From Perkinsus olseni (Eukaryota; Perkinsozoa; Perkinsida; Perkinsidae): a stretch of DNA of 64,000 bases. Shown in pieces: positions 1 to 11,487 of this stretch. Numbering within the stretch: position 1 is the stretch's first letter; each line of letters begins with the position of its first letter. The stretch covers positions 36,589-100,588 of the forward strand of contig JABANP010000167.1 of NCBI GenBank assembly GCA_013115135.1, read 5' to 3'. Both the position numbers and the translations under genes were made by a program. The notes beneath the pieces are model-generated. The model saw only the letters and a program-made list of their open reading frames with translations, did not search any database and had not been told where the DNA came from.

Positions 1-22
1 GTGGTATGGTAGTGACTATCAG

Positions 23-62
23 GTATCTTTATGTGTTAATGGTATATATAATCTATCTCAAG
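23..62 (+). CDS. Penultimate exon of an unidentified gene (left-arm copy)
   Basis: A 40-base exon lies between an acceptor ending tcag at 22 and a donor gtaaga at 63. It encodes VSLCVNGIYNLSQ plus one base. The right-arm copy differs at the end of the exon by two changes that are both synonymous (TCT/TCC Ser, CAA/CAG Gln), and the donor is conserved. That pattern supports real coding. The rest of the gene lies off the window on this side and can be followed on the right arm at about 28,850-30,338. The stop in the following exon was not resolved. Confidence 0.5.
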
Positions 63-386
63 GTAAGACCATAATCGCCTCCACAGTTGTGAATTATGAA
101 CATTTACGTCGTTTGCCAACGTCATCATCATCGTCATCGTCATACAGCAGTGCAGTGAGGAGGAGGGCCATCCACTTGGTATGGGGTTCAAGCTTGCTAT
201 GCATGTTGAATAATGACCGATTATCATCATCATACTACCCCCACCAGTATTAGAGTTATACTAGTTTATGCTCTGAGGAGTTGTGTCATGCATAGTATCA
301 CCAGGATGTCCCCTCATTACTATATCCGTCATCACAGTTCTGCTACTGTATTCTTTCTCATTATTACCTCTTACCTTTAATACAGG

Positions 387-1863
387 ATGAGTGTTGCTGC
401 GACCGCTGCTACATCAACGACAACAGCACAACCCGATACTACTGCTACTGGAGTTTCTGTTGTCGATCACCACCATCATACACTGAGTCCATCGGGGAGT
501 TGCCTTAAAATGGGTGGTGGTAGTAGCAGTAGGATGGTGAGGACATTATCAAGATGTGGGTCTATGTCCACTATTAACCCCTTGACCAAGATACCATTAC
601 ATAATGGTAAAGGTGTGGATGCACTAAAAGGAAAGGTTAAAATAAGAAGAAGTTGTATATATTCCTCGACTATGATGGTACCTTAACGCCGATAGTATCC
701 AATCCAGGGGATGCCAAGCTCAGTCCACAAATGTAATAACATCATCATCATGATGTACTGATGTTGGATGTTGTTGTTGTTGTTGTTAGGGCGGAAGTGT
801 TGGAGCGTCTATCCTTAACACATAGAGTATCTATTGTTACTGGGCGATCGATGGATACGATATTGACATTCCTTCAATCCACTGGTGATGCCAGGAAGAG
901 GATACATTTTGCAGCCCTCACACGGCTTCGATATCTGGGGTCCACGTGATACCCATTATCAGGTAGTTGTCATAACATGAGTAGCAACATCATAATGATT
1001 ATCAGGTTGGTGGAGCGTATCTACCACAATTACATAAGGCTAGAGATGAGCTGATAGAAGGGTCTCAGAAGTATCCTCATTGTGTCGTAGAAGATAATAA
1101 ATTTAGCATATCAGTTCATTACCGTAATGTCCATCCTGACCTTCATGTTGATGTAATAGTCCTGCTCTCGGCCGGTAGGTGTCTGTAGAGGTGGTGTGTA
1201 GGTATCTAACTTGGTACATGGTGTAGTCGCTAAATATTCACAACTACGTCTTCATTACGGTAAGATGGTATATGAGATCAAGCTGAATTTAAGTTGGAAT
1301 AAGGGCAAGGCAGTGTTATGGTTACTGAATGCATGGGGTAATAATAATACTACTGGAGGTAGTAATGGTATCAGTCCTCATCATTTAGATGTTATCAACA
1401 ACAATAGTATCGAAGATGATGATAATGATGCTGCAGCAGCAGCTGATGATGATGATCATGAGGTTGATTGTGATGACATGACCGATGATGAGGATGGTCA
1501 TGGCCGTGGTGGTATTGTACCAATTTATATTGGAGATGATATCACCGACGAGGATGGGTTTAGAGCCATCAAAGCATCCTTCCCTACTACTGGTATGGGT
1601 ATCTTAGTACACAATACTACTCATGATATAGGTCGACCTACAGCAGCAACATATACATTAGAAGATACTCAAGAGGTAATAGCAACAACAGCGCTACATA
1701 CACCATCATGATGGTGGTAGCCAGTTGTTGTTGTTGTTATTAGGTGATGGAGTTTTTAGAAGTATTATGTAGCATAGAAGAAGACCCTATACCTGCAATT
1801 TTCGAGGAGGAGTCCCAAAGTACATCCCCTAGCGTTATTGATGGTGATAGTCAACAACAATAA
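387..1863 (+). CDS. Trehalose-6-phosphate phosphatase, left copy, frame-broken
   Basis: Predicted to remove phosphate from trehalose-6-phosphate to give trehalose (HAD superfamily). Exons are 387-732, 790-962, 1006-1152, 1202-1675 and 1744-1863, all with GT-AG introns. Visible family motifs are IVTGRSMDTI (motif 2 region), VEDNKFSISVHYR, the lysine of WNKGKAV, IGDDITDEDGF (acid motif), and a C-terminal DTQEVMEFL across the last splice site. The catalytic DxDGT motif is present in the DNA but out of frame here. Two A runs near 626-629 and 639-642 each carry an extra base relative to the right copy, and about 914 has one further extra base. An Asp-rich insert sits between the lysine and acid motifs. 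There is no synthase (GT20) domain in view. The left copy is either a pseudogene or carries sequencing indels. Confidence 0.85.
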
Positions 1864-2538
1864 CAACAACAAAAGCGGGAAGTAGATATTATTGTCTGCT
1901 GCAATAACTGATGATGATGATGATTCTATCGCTTGTTGATAGCCCATATACTGTTATTTTACTCGTTGCAATGGTAATAATAATAATATTATTATTATCA
2001 ACAACAACAACATGAGCGTAAGGGTAATACCCTAATGCTGCTACTATTTCTAGTCACTACTTTCATCATCATCTTCGTCTTCGTCTCTATTATGTTTCTC
2101 TTTTTCTCCTCCGTCTTACCGTTGTCATTATTGTCATTCGGACTATCACATACTGGGCATCATCATCATCATTGTTGTTGTTATTATTCTCCTACAACTA
2201 CCACTATGTACAGTCATTAGCAACCACTTGCATACTTGCAATAACAACAAGAAAAACAAGAAAAACAGTAATACTAATACTACTGAAGGCTTGTTGTTAT
2301 CATAGTAATAATAATCATTATCATCATTCACTGCATTGCTACGAACCACGATCGGCGTTGTGTGATCATGCTCCAGAGGGGTGGACGACAAGGGCCGCAG
2401 TGTTATTACAGCTTACCAATAGTCCTGCTATCATGCTCGTGCAGCAGGGGATGATACGCCATAGCTCTAGGTATAGAGTTGTAAACAACACAGGACCATC
2501 ATGAGCAATCATCAGCTTACTGCCTGTTTTCCTTTGTG

Positions 2539-5500
2539 ATGGTATCTCCACAACAACATCAACAACAAACACTAGCATCAATAAGATTGGTGAAGTCCCT
2601 CCTTGGGTGGAGGGCAGCGGCTCTCACTGACGTTAGAGCTGCTATTGAGAGGAACTTCTCGGCGGACTCACAGTCAGGAGATAATATGTAGGTATCGCCA
2701 TAACGAGCACTACTACTACTACTACTAGTTGATGTTGATGGCAGAATACGATGTACGGGTATTATTGGTTTGGCGAGGACCCTACTCGTCATCAGCACCC
2801 TAGAGTCCCCCGCTCATAATGCTGCCATGCACCAATCAACGTATCTTAATAATATGCTGAATGACATGCTAGAAGCGTCGAAAACTAAGGATAATGGTGA
2901 GAGGACATTCAAGGCCAAGTTGCTGGTAATAACAACAACAAGGGAATACTCGTCACCATCATCATGTTGTTGTTGTTGTTGTATCAGACGAGTATGAGTC
3001 CAGTAGAACTACACTTGGACGATGTCTTCACCTCCATCCAGGGTTTATCCCTAATATCCAAAGGTAACGATGTGCTGCATGGGCAGTTGCTGGATATGTT
3101 ATACAATAGAGCAACGACGCTTGATCAACGACACTTGAACGAGTAATGACGATAGTAATAATCATTGTTATTGTATGCACTCAGTAACCATGAGAGGTTA
3201 TCATCACGCTGCTTGGATCTGGTTTGTGCCATATCGAGTATGGTGCCACAAGTGTCCAAAGAGGGAAGGATGGTAGCGTTGAATGCTGCTAAGATCGTGT
3301 TCGACGACCCTACTGTAATATCATCACTGATATGGGTGGTATGAGGACAATGGTGGTGTTTAGAGTGATCTTGATGCGTTATGGAGACTGAGGAAGGCCT
3401 GTGGTCCTCTGGGATTGGGTGATGTTGTTGCTAATATTGATAAGGTAATAATAAGAATTACGAAAGTGTTGGTATGATGATTATGATTGTTATACCATCA
3501 GGCATTCTATAGTCGTATTGCCTACATGGCACGGGTAGACGATTACAACAACAATGGCAATGATGAGCGTGATGATGGTGGTACATTGATAAGTGGTAAG
3601 GAAGCCACAGCACGGAGGTCAGCATCAGTAGCAGCTGCTATTGAATGGGTAGGAGTAGTAGTACTGATGATAACAGCAGCTGCATTGATTGGTCGTATGG
3701 GGTAGGCAGCACAATCACGTGAGGGTTTGGAGGGGTTACCAACGGCTATTAAGAGTGCAGTCCAGGATGGTGTTAAATCAGTATTACTACCCAACGAGAT
3801 TGCTAGGATTATTCATACCGTAATATGCGCAATTCGTCATCACCCTGCTGATTATTACAAGATTAGTGTCTCCTATGTGCAAGCAGAATTGGAGTATCTA
3901 CTGATGCTGCTGTTTCCCTCTTACGAGGGGCTACCGAGAGAATGATGAGTATAAAGGAAAGGTAAGACCACCGGCCAAGCGAGCACATCATCATCATCAG
4001 TTTGACACGTGATGATATCTACTGCATTATGCTTGGGCTACTGAAGACTCGTCATAATGAGACTGAGTATCACCGTGTTCTATTGGACGCCCTACAGCTT
4101 GAGGTATGCTTCACCACCACAGGAGGGATGCATTCATGCGTGTAGGGTATGGAGATGTTGGAGTCATTCAAACCTCATCAACTTGCAGTGGTGCTACGGG
4201 TGTTATTACACAAGGTGAATAAGGATGATGCACCACAGGCTGGTCGGGGTGATGATGATAAGATTGTACATGCCATTATCGGAGTGCTAGGTAGTAGTAG
4301 TGATGGTTATTACACACACTGATAGATGGTAAGGTACTAGAGGTCGAGAACTCGACATAGATTCCATAAATGATATCATTAAAGATACCTACACCTATCA
4401 TGGTAATGTTGCTTCTCTTCGTTGTTGTTGTTGTTTACTTACATGCTAGGCAAAGATCGCCTCGCCCAGTCACAGCGAGCCTCTGTAACAGAGGTCTTGA
4501 GGTTGATATTTACCATATCCGATGACAATAACGAGAGGGCACCACAGATCGAATTATTGTATGCATCACTCGATGCATTAGGGGCCAACAAGAAGGGTAC
4601 AACTGCCTTACACTTACTATGTACTACGTACTACTGCTACACCCGTCATCCTCAGTCCACTCCTGCTAGGTATACTAGCAGATCATGGTCTAGCAGCATC
4701 ATCATCATCGAGGGTGTTGGGTCAAGAACAGGAGATACCACTCGCTGCAGTACTACGGCAATATATTAAGGATAATCCACCACGGAACATGAAGAGTTCC
4801 GATATAGCACGTACCACCATCATCACCATCACTGCTGGTGATGCTGCTGGTGATGCCTGATCAGGTGCATGCCGCTATGTGGATGTCTTGGGCGATTTAT
4901 TTGATGTATCAGAGGCAGTGGAGGACTTCTTAGCAAAACCTAATAATATACTACTCATGACCACTCCTCAATGTAACAACAACATAAACCCCTCCATCAT
5001 CATGCTGCTGCTGTTGTTGTTATTAGACGTTCAGCTACTGGCTGCAACTACCGTTATGCGTAGTAAGAGATATCATTTCAATGATGATGATGCCAACAAT
5101 GCAACAGTTAGGCTTGCTTCCATATTATTCGACCAGTACAGTTTGCATGGTAATAATAATAATGATAATAGCAATGAAACCTGTACGATGGTGGTGATGC
5201 TGGGGTAGGTACTCGTGATGATCTCAGTGCCAATGATATAATGACTATAATAGCAGCTTGCCTACAGCATAGTGCTGAGCTAACAGCTTCTAGAAGGACA
5301 TTTAACGACCCTCTACTGGCAGAGGCCATACGGGTACTCCATCCCTATTGATCCTGGTCATGATGGTGTGTTAGGTGTTGGTACCAGTGATACATGATAG
5401 TGCTCCTAGACCATTGATAGACTTTCTAACATTATTATCACAGAAGAAGGAAGCCCTGCCGAACACGAGTCAACTGAACATGTATCACTATTATCATGCC

Positions 5501-7369
5501 CATCACACAGTTATTGCCATTAGATACTCACCCTTATCGCAGCTATCATCATCAATTCTAGCAACCTTATCCACGGCCATCACACCGACCAGCAACAACA
5601 ACCACATGAAGGACATAACCGTTGCCTTAAAGGCCATGGCTAGACTTGACTGGTATGCTGCCTCATTATCATCAGCAGCATGTACACTATCATCAGGTAC
5701 TCTACTCAGTGTATCACGTCCATGATTGATGCTCTCATGACTACACGATTAACATCATCAAGTATGGAATACGTCGGTGATCTGGTGAGGGGCGGCGGCG
5801 TTATTGTTATTACCATCACTACTACTACTGCTATCATGTATCCAGATGCAATCCCTCCGAGTATTACGCGTGCATGACACCCCCTTACTGCGAAGACTAG
5901 TAACATGGTACAAGTGGATGTTAAGGCAGTCCTATGGTGACACCACCACCAACAGCAGCAGAGCACGGCCGTGATAATAACTAACGCCATACCATACCAT
6001 ACGTAGCGTAGGTATTCAGATACCCTCCTGAGGTTAGAGCACATCTTGCATCATTCGCCCTACCTATAGCCGAACTTGGATACACCTCCTCTAACTTGAT
6101 CGATATCGTAGAAGGTGCCCTGCAAGAAGAAGAAGGCAATAGTCATCCATCAGACCCAAAGTGAGCACATCAACATGGTCATCATCATGAGGTATCGTTC
6201 TTGTTGTTGTTATTGTTATTGTACCATCAGATTATTGATATCATTTTTATACATTCTATCACGTCAAGGACAGGAAGCCTTCACTAGAGCCTCGTTCATC
6301 CAGGGAGTCAAGAGGTTAGCATCAACACCGGAGGAGGCCTTACAATCTCTATCAGCTGCTGATTGGATAAAAGCATTCCAGGTAGTACTACTACTACTAA
6401 CACCAGTAGTACCTATCATCACACTGGCAGAAGGCCTGCTAGTTGATGGTCCTTAGGTGCATCTGGCACCAGCCATCGAGGGGCCTCCTCATATCAAGAG
6501 GGAGTTGGTTCATGATGCTGATATTAAGAAGTTCATCGAGGATAATGCATCATTCAGCTGGTAGTAGTAATATCCTCCACTACTACTAGCCCTGTTGTTG
6601 TGAGGTACTCAGCCCAGGAGAAGAGTAGGACCCAGTTCTTACATTCTGATACTTATCATGCTCTACGCCATACCATAGAGGACGATCTTGGATGGCCATT
6701 ATACACAGCCAATCAATCAGGAGAGGTCATTCCCTGTTAAAAATAATCATCATCCCCCACTGCCATCATCAGGTGTATCACACTGAGTTCATCAGCGATA
6801 ATACCACACCGTCCCCATCAGTAGGGTCTTCTGTACCATCCAGTGATAGACGTACTATCCCCTCCCATCATCCTCGCTGTGCCGTACTGTTGTAGGTACC
6901 GCTATTGTCTGTATAAAAGCATCGGATGAGTTACGATACTACAGAGCATCGATTGGTGGTAGTGTGGTATCGGATAGCGGAGGCCCAGGAGGAGAGATGG
7001 GTAATACTGATCCTGTTGGGGGGTAGTATTGTCAGTATCATCAGGTGAGTATAAATCAACAAGGGTTATGATAGGGTCGTCGTTGGTGAAGGTTAGACAT
7101 CTTATTAGCCTCGGGTGGAAGGTGATACAACTACCACTACTGTCATCCGTCGGACCCCTCATGCCCGGCGTCAGGTTGTACCTGTATGGCTGTCTGAATG
7201 GTCTGATATGAAGTCTGATAGAGAGAGGGCTGAGTATATGATACAACAGTCGACCAGAGCGTACGCCCTAGGCCCGACCCCTGATGATGATGGTGTACTA
7301 TCTTATGATAATACATACCTCTTACTCTACTGCCTTCATCATCACCATCAGGTACATGATGGATATTGA
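2539..7369 (+). CDS. RAP-domain protein with helical repeats, left copy
   Basis: A long multi-exon gene. The body is built from short amphipathic helical exons, as in mitochondrial or plastid RNA-binding RAP proteins of alveolates (for example SFKPHQLAVVLRVLLHKVN near 4,165-4,220 and EAFTRASFIQGVKRLAS near 6,270-6,330). The C-terminal RAP domain is split by a 53-base intron, 7122-7174. The upstream exon ends LISLGWK and the next begins VVPVWLSEWSDMKSDRER, giving the family pattern GWKVV-V...EW...R..Y. In the right arm this intron is six bases shorter while the flanking exons are unchanged, which confirms it. Start 2539 is provisional. The end at VHDGY-stop overlaps the start of the next gene by 14 bases. 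Family knowledge suggests organelle RNA processing; the exact target cannot be read. Confidence 0.7.
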
Positions 7370-10300
7370 AGCCAACATCATCATGATGTGCAATGATGCC
7401 GTGGTTGTTTTCGCGTTGTGTTTCTGTGCTGCTCTACTAAGCTGTTAGTGTTGTTAGTATCAATGGGGGTTGGGGTGGTGGTGAGGTTAATGGTAGCTCT
7501 AATCATCATCATGGCCATCAGAAGGAGGGAATCATCACCTACCCTCACCACTACTGATGATGATGATTGTAATGCCACACCATGGGCTAAGAGGCGAAGG
7601 AAGGCGGTCACCACCATCACATCACCACCACCATCGATAACATTACTTCAACATCATCAGCTCATGCGTGGCAAGGTTAGTGATAATACTAGTGATGATG
7701 ATGATGATACTCGATGCGATGATACTCATGTTATCGTATCAACTACTACAACTAGCGATGAGGGTAGCAGTAGGGAGAGTAATGATGGTATGCATGATGA
7801 TTTGGGCGAGGAGCGGTACTCCGATACCATGGTCATCGCTGCTAAAACAGCCGAGGGGCAGCATACAAGCAGCAGCAGTAGACGGTATTCTATAGTTCTA
7901 CCGTCCATTCATGATGACCCACATGAAGAATGTGTGGTCGAAGCTGAAGTTATACTACCTCATCATCATCATCATCATCATCCTGTTCTACTACTACCAC
8001 AATATCCCGATCACTGCCCCAGTGAGCAGCTTGGCCAACATAGAGGTAGTAGCAACAGCAACAACATCATCATCGGGGTACGTATGTAGGAGTAGCAAGA
8101 AGCATCCTCTGTAATACTCAAGACAGCTTGTCCGCATCTTCGATTCGTGACCAATCCTCCAGTGGAGGCTATCCTCAGCTATCCCACTCTTGGGTAGGGT
8201 CCAACGCGCCTTAATAGCCGTAGTACCAACAACTCCGCTACGGGAGACAGCAGTCCTCATCCTCTGCAGGATGATGCTTGCTGCTAGACTTCATTCAACT
8301 TATCAAGGGTTCATCATGTCCTTCCCTCTTGAACCATTTTCTATGCTCAACGTTCGGATGTTGTTGTAGCGGCCGTTGTTGTTGTAGCCCCCCATCGTGA
8401 CACTCGCTGCATGCTTTACCGACTTTCAGTTGGATACATCGATAATCAAGAGGTGACAACGCAAGTTGATATCGATCACGCTGGTGATGATGGCCATGAT
8501 GATGGTCGTGACGATGGTTATGAGTACCACGGAGATGGCGATGAGGATGATGATACCCCACCTCTCGTGGTCAATCTGCACCTAGTTGCCCACCCCCATC
8601 AGAAATATGAGGTAGAGGAAGGAACGAGGTCTACGCTAGGCCCGTCTATCAGATACGGATATCCCCCAGTGGGGAAGTGGAATATACGATTCAGCCGAGA
8701 CCATTGATGAGTGAATTGAAGGATGTCATGTCAGCAACATTATCATCATCTACTTGCTCTCCTCACCATCATCATGTGCAGGTCCACGATCGTTGCTAAG
8801 TTGAGATCAATACTCATACCCAATAGGGTATGTGAAAAGGCTGAGCATGATGCTGATGATAATGATGTTGATGAGAAGGCCTCCTCATCGCTGATGATTG
8901 CTGGGGATGATCACGAGGGTCTACCCGCCGCTATTCTCGACAGTCATCATCACCTGCCTGTGAGTGGAGCCTTTTATCATCCATTATTAAAGACACTATC
9001 AGGTTGGCATGCCCATAGCATTGGAGTCATTCCATAATATCCCCGCGTTGCCGCCATCATCATCATCAACGCCAAGTCCATTACCACTACCACCACCCTT
9101 CACTCATGACAGTAGTATTGAAGGCAGCAGCAGCAGCAGCAGTGTTGATGATGATGTTGACAAGTAATAGTTTTTGTCCAGCATCATGATGATGTTAATG
9201 AAGAGTGATTATTCATCATCCTCCTTTCGTGTTGGTAAGTTTATGGACTATCATGGTAGTGGTATTAGCCTTTGTTGTTTTATGGATACATCTCCCACTG
9301 TCCGCAGACAGCAAGTGGAAGAGGAGGAGAGAAGTAAGCAGCTACCCGGCCATCGGCCCTCTCGTCACACCATCATCCTCCTCAGATACACATGATGGTG
9401 TAATGAGAAGGATCATCAGGGCTACATTCACACCATCCGAGGAGGAGAGGTTGAGGATAAGATCCTTGTACCTCGACGTCTGCTGCTGCTGCTGGTATCA
9501 CCTGCTCTCATCATCAGGTACCGCACTACCACTACTAGTAGGGCATATGCCACCAGGGACAGTGGCAGTAACACCCCTATGACACCTCCGATACAGAATC
9601 ATCATGAGCAGCAGCAGAGTGCTGCACCACTACTGGACGATGATGTTGATGACACGCCACAGCCCCTCCTCCCATCACACTACAAACCTCGATATCTCTA
9701 CCGCTATATCAATGTATTACACGAGCCCTCCTCCTCCTTTTCTTGGTAGTAGTAGCATTGTGTGGTATTAGGTATTGAGATGGCTACTATTGTTGGTTGC
9801 TGGGTATGCATATAATAGATTCTTCTGTGAGAAGTATAACATCCCTAGGAACTCTGATCGGTAGTAGTACCAGCAGCATTACCATGAATACTATCATTAT
9901 GATCATTACTATGATACCATTCTCGACAGATACACCTACCTCGGTCACAGTACAAATCTAGCTAATTTGGCAATGTTCGGGATAGTAGGTGTTCGCTGCT
10001 GCTGATGACCTCCAGCTATCAGTACCAGCAGATACAAGCATGGTTTGTCGAGGTTATAGATGACCCTAAGAGGTCTAAGTGGATATTCTCCTTCTCGAGA
10101 TGGTGGTTCTTCATCGCGTACGACCATCACCTGCTACTACTACCATCACCAGTTCACTGCAGGTTCTTTGCTGCATCCACGGTGTTTACCCTCCTCGGGA
10201 TGCTGGACGCGTTGAGCCACAACTCGATATCACCATCCGGTCACCTCGACAGATGGAATGCTTTCAGCACAGTAACCACAGCTCTATGATTATCATCAAT

Positions 10301-10891
10301 ATCGTCTCATCGTCGAATCATCATCAGGTTTTTAACCGTTCTAGCGTCCCTATTGTTGCTACTGATACTGTGGCATGTATGGTATTCAATAAAGGTCTTA
10401 CCGACCTATCCCGATGCTGCTGTCTATATCCTATCACGCTTTGGAGTTGTAATAATGATACCACCACCATCACCTTCATTCACACTCGAACCCAGGACAA
10501 AGTGTCTTGCTGTTCAGGTATGCACCTTTGGTGTCACGTTTCTGTTAATACACTTTGATGATGAACACAATCATGATGATGTAGTCTTGACGTTCATCAT
10601 TATCGTCTACCAGTCTACCTTCAGAATCCCGTTACATTTCACCTCCATCACTACTTCATAGCCTGGTTACTATCTCTCATAGCAGCATTCGACCATCCAA
10701 TATCCCTCATCATGTTGGCGATAACCTCGGGAATATTTGTACGCCACTGGCAGGGCTATCATCATCAAGTTAATACAGCTGCTGCTGCTGCTTCCCAGGT
10801 ACAAGGGATTGCAGCATACTCAGCCGCTGGTATATTCTTCCGTCCAAGGAACGACAATGGTAGCATTGACGATACTAACTTTCTCTTCTGA
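7356..10891 (+). CDS. Multi-pass membrane protein of unknown function, left copy
   Basis: The proposed start is ATGATGGATATTGAA. A hydrophobic N-terminal segment ends in MAIRRRES, followed by a long acidic and Ser/Thr/His-rich region. A soluble piece contains YARPVYQIRISPSGEVEYT (about 8,630-8,690). Several membrane segments follow towards the C-terminus, including AWLLSLIAAFDHPISLIML just before the end. The stop is TGA at 10889-10891. Exon borders between 8,100 and 10,600 are not resolved. The left copy lacks a C near 7424 and a G near 8617 and has an extra T near 10330 compared with the right copy, so the two arms break the frame at different places. I do not recognise the family. The ciliary MKS membrane proteins were considered without convincing motifs. 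Confidence 0.5.
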
Positions 10892-11487
10892 TAATGATGA
10901 TATACCACGATCGTCATTTCTGTCATTTTTTTAAAGACTCGGCCGTGCCAAGTGGTGTTAGTGTAGTTATTGGGTCCTCCTCACCGCACTTGCTCTAGTT
11001 CTCACAAATACCTGCAATGGTTAACTCCCGTAACCTGTCGCCTTCCGTCCACATCATCATGACGAACCTTACAACGCTTGAAAAAGAAGAAATTCAGACT
11101 TAGGACCCGATGCCTGAACCCTCGCTGTGATCACCGATAAGCTGAGAGATCACCTTATTGAAGATGAGCTCAGGACTTCAGGTAGGAAAACTAGTGGGTG
11201 TTATACGACAGAAGGTCTTACAGATGTATAGCAGAGATGAAGGAGACTTTTACCATGGCGACTCCAGCAGCAAAGAGCACCTCGAGTTGTTGACATCTTC
11301 AGGGATCCACCCTTGTGTAAGACTGTCCCCTTCATTGTCCCTCTAAGCTCATTTTGATACTAGCCTTATAGTAGCTGCGGTTATCCATCGTGAATGACGT
11401 CTGAATTCATTAAGTGTTATTTAAAGCAATGTTTGGTACTGTTAGATCCTCCTTTCTGAGCTCATTCTCCTCAGTTGCTTTTAATTC
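10892..11487. other. Intergenic, upstream of the secreted-protein gene
   Basis: About 600 bases between the membrane-protein stop and the 509-codon gene. A small open frame of 62 codons (11158-11346) is conserved in the other arm, but so is all surrounding DNA, so conservation is uninformative. This interval must hold the promoter and 5' leader of the secreted-protein gene. No TATA box or other element is convincing. Confidence 0.5.

Noticed and set aside
7356..10891. Meckelin or other MKS-complex identity for the membrane protein
   Set aside because: Only vague similarity of membrane segments; the cysteine-rich N-terminal domain and conserved C-terminal motifs of meckelin were not found.
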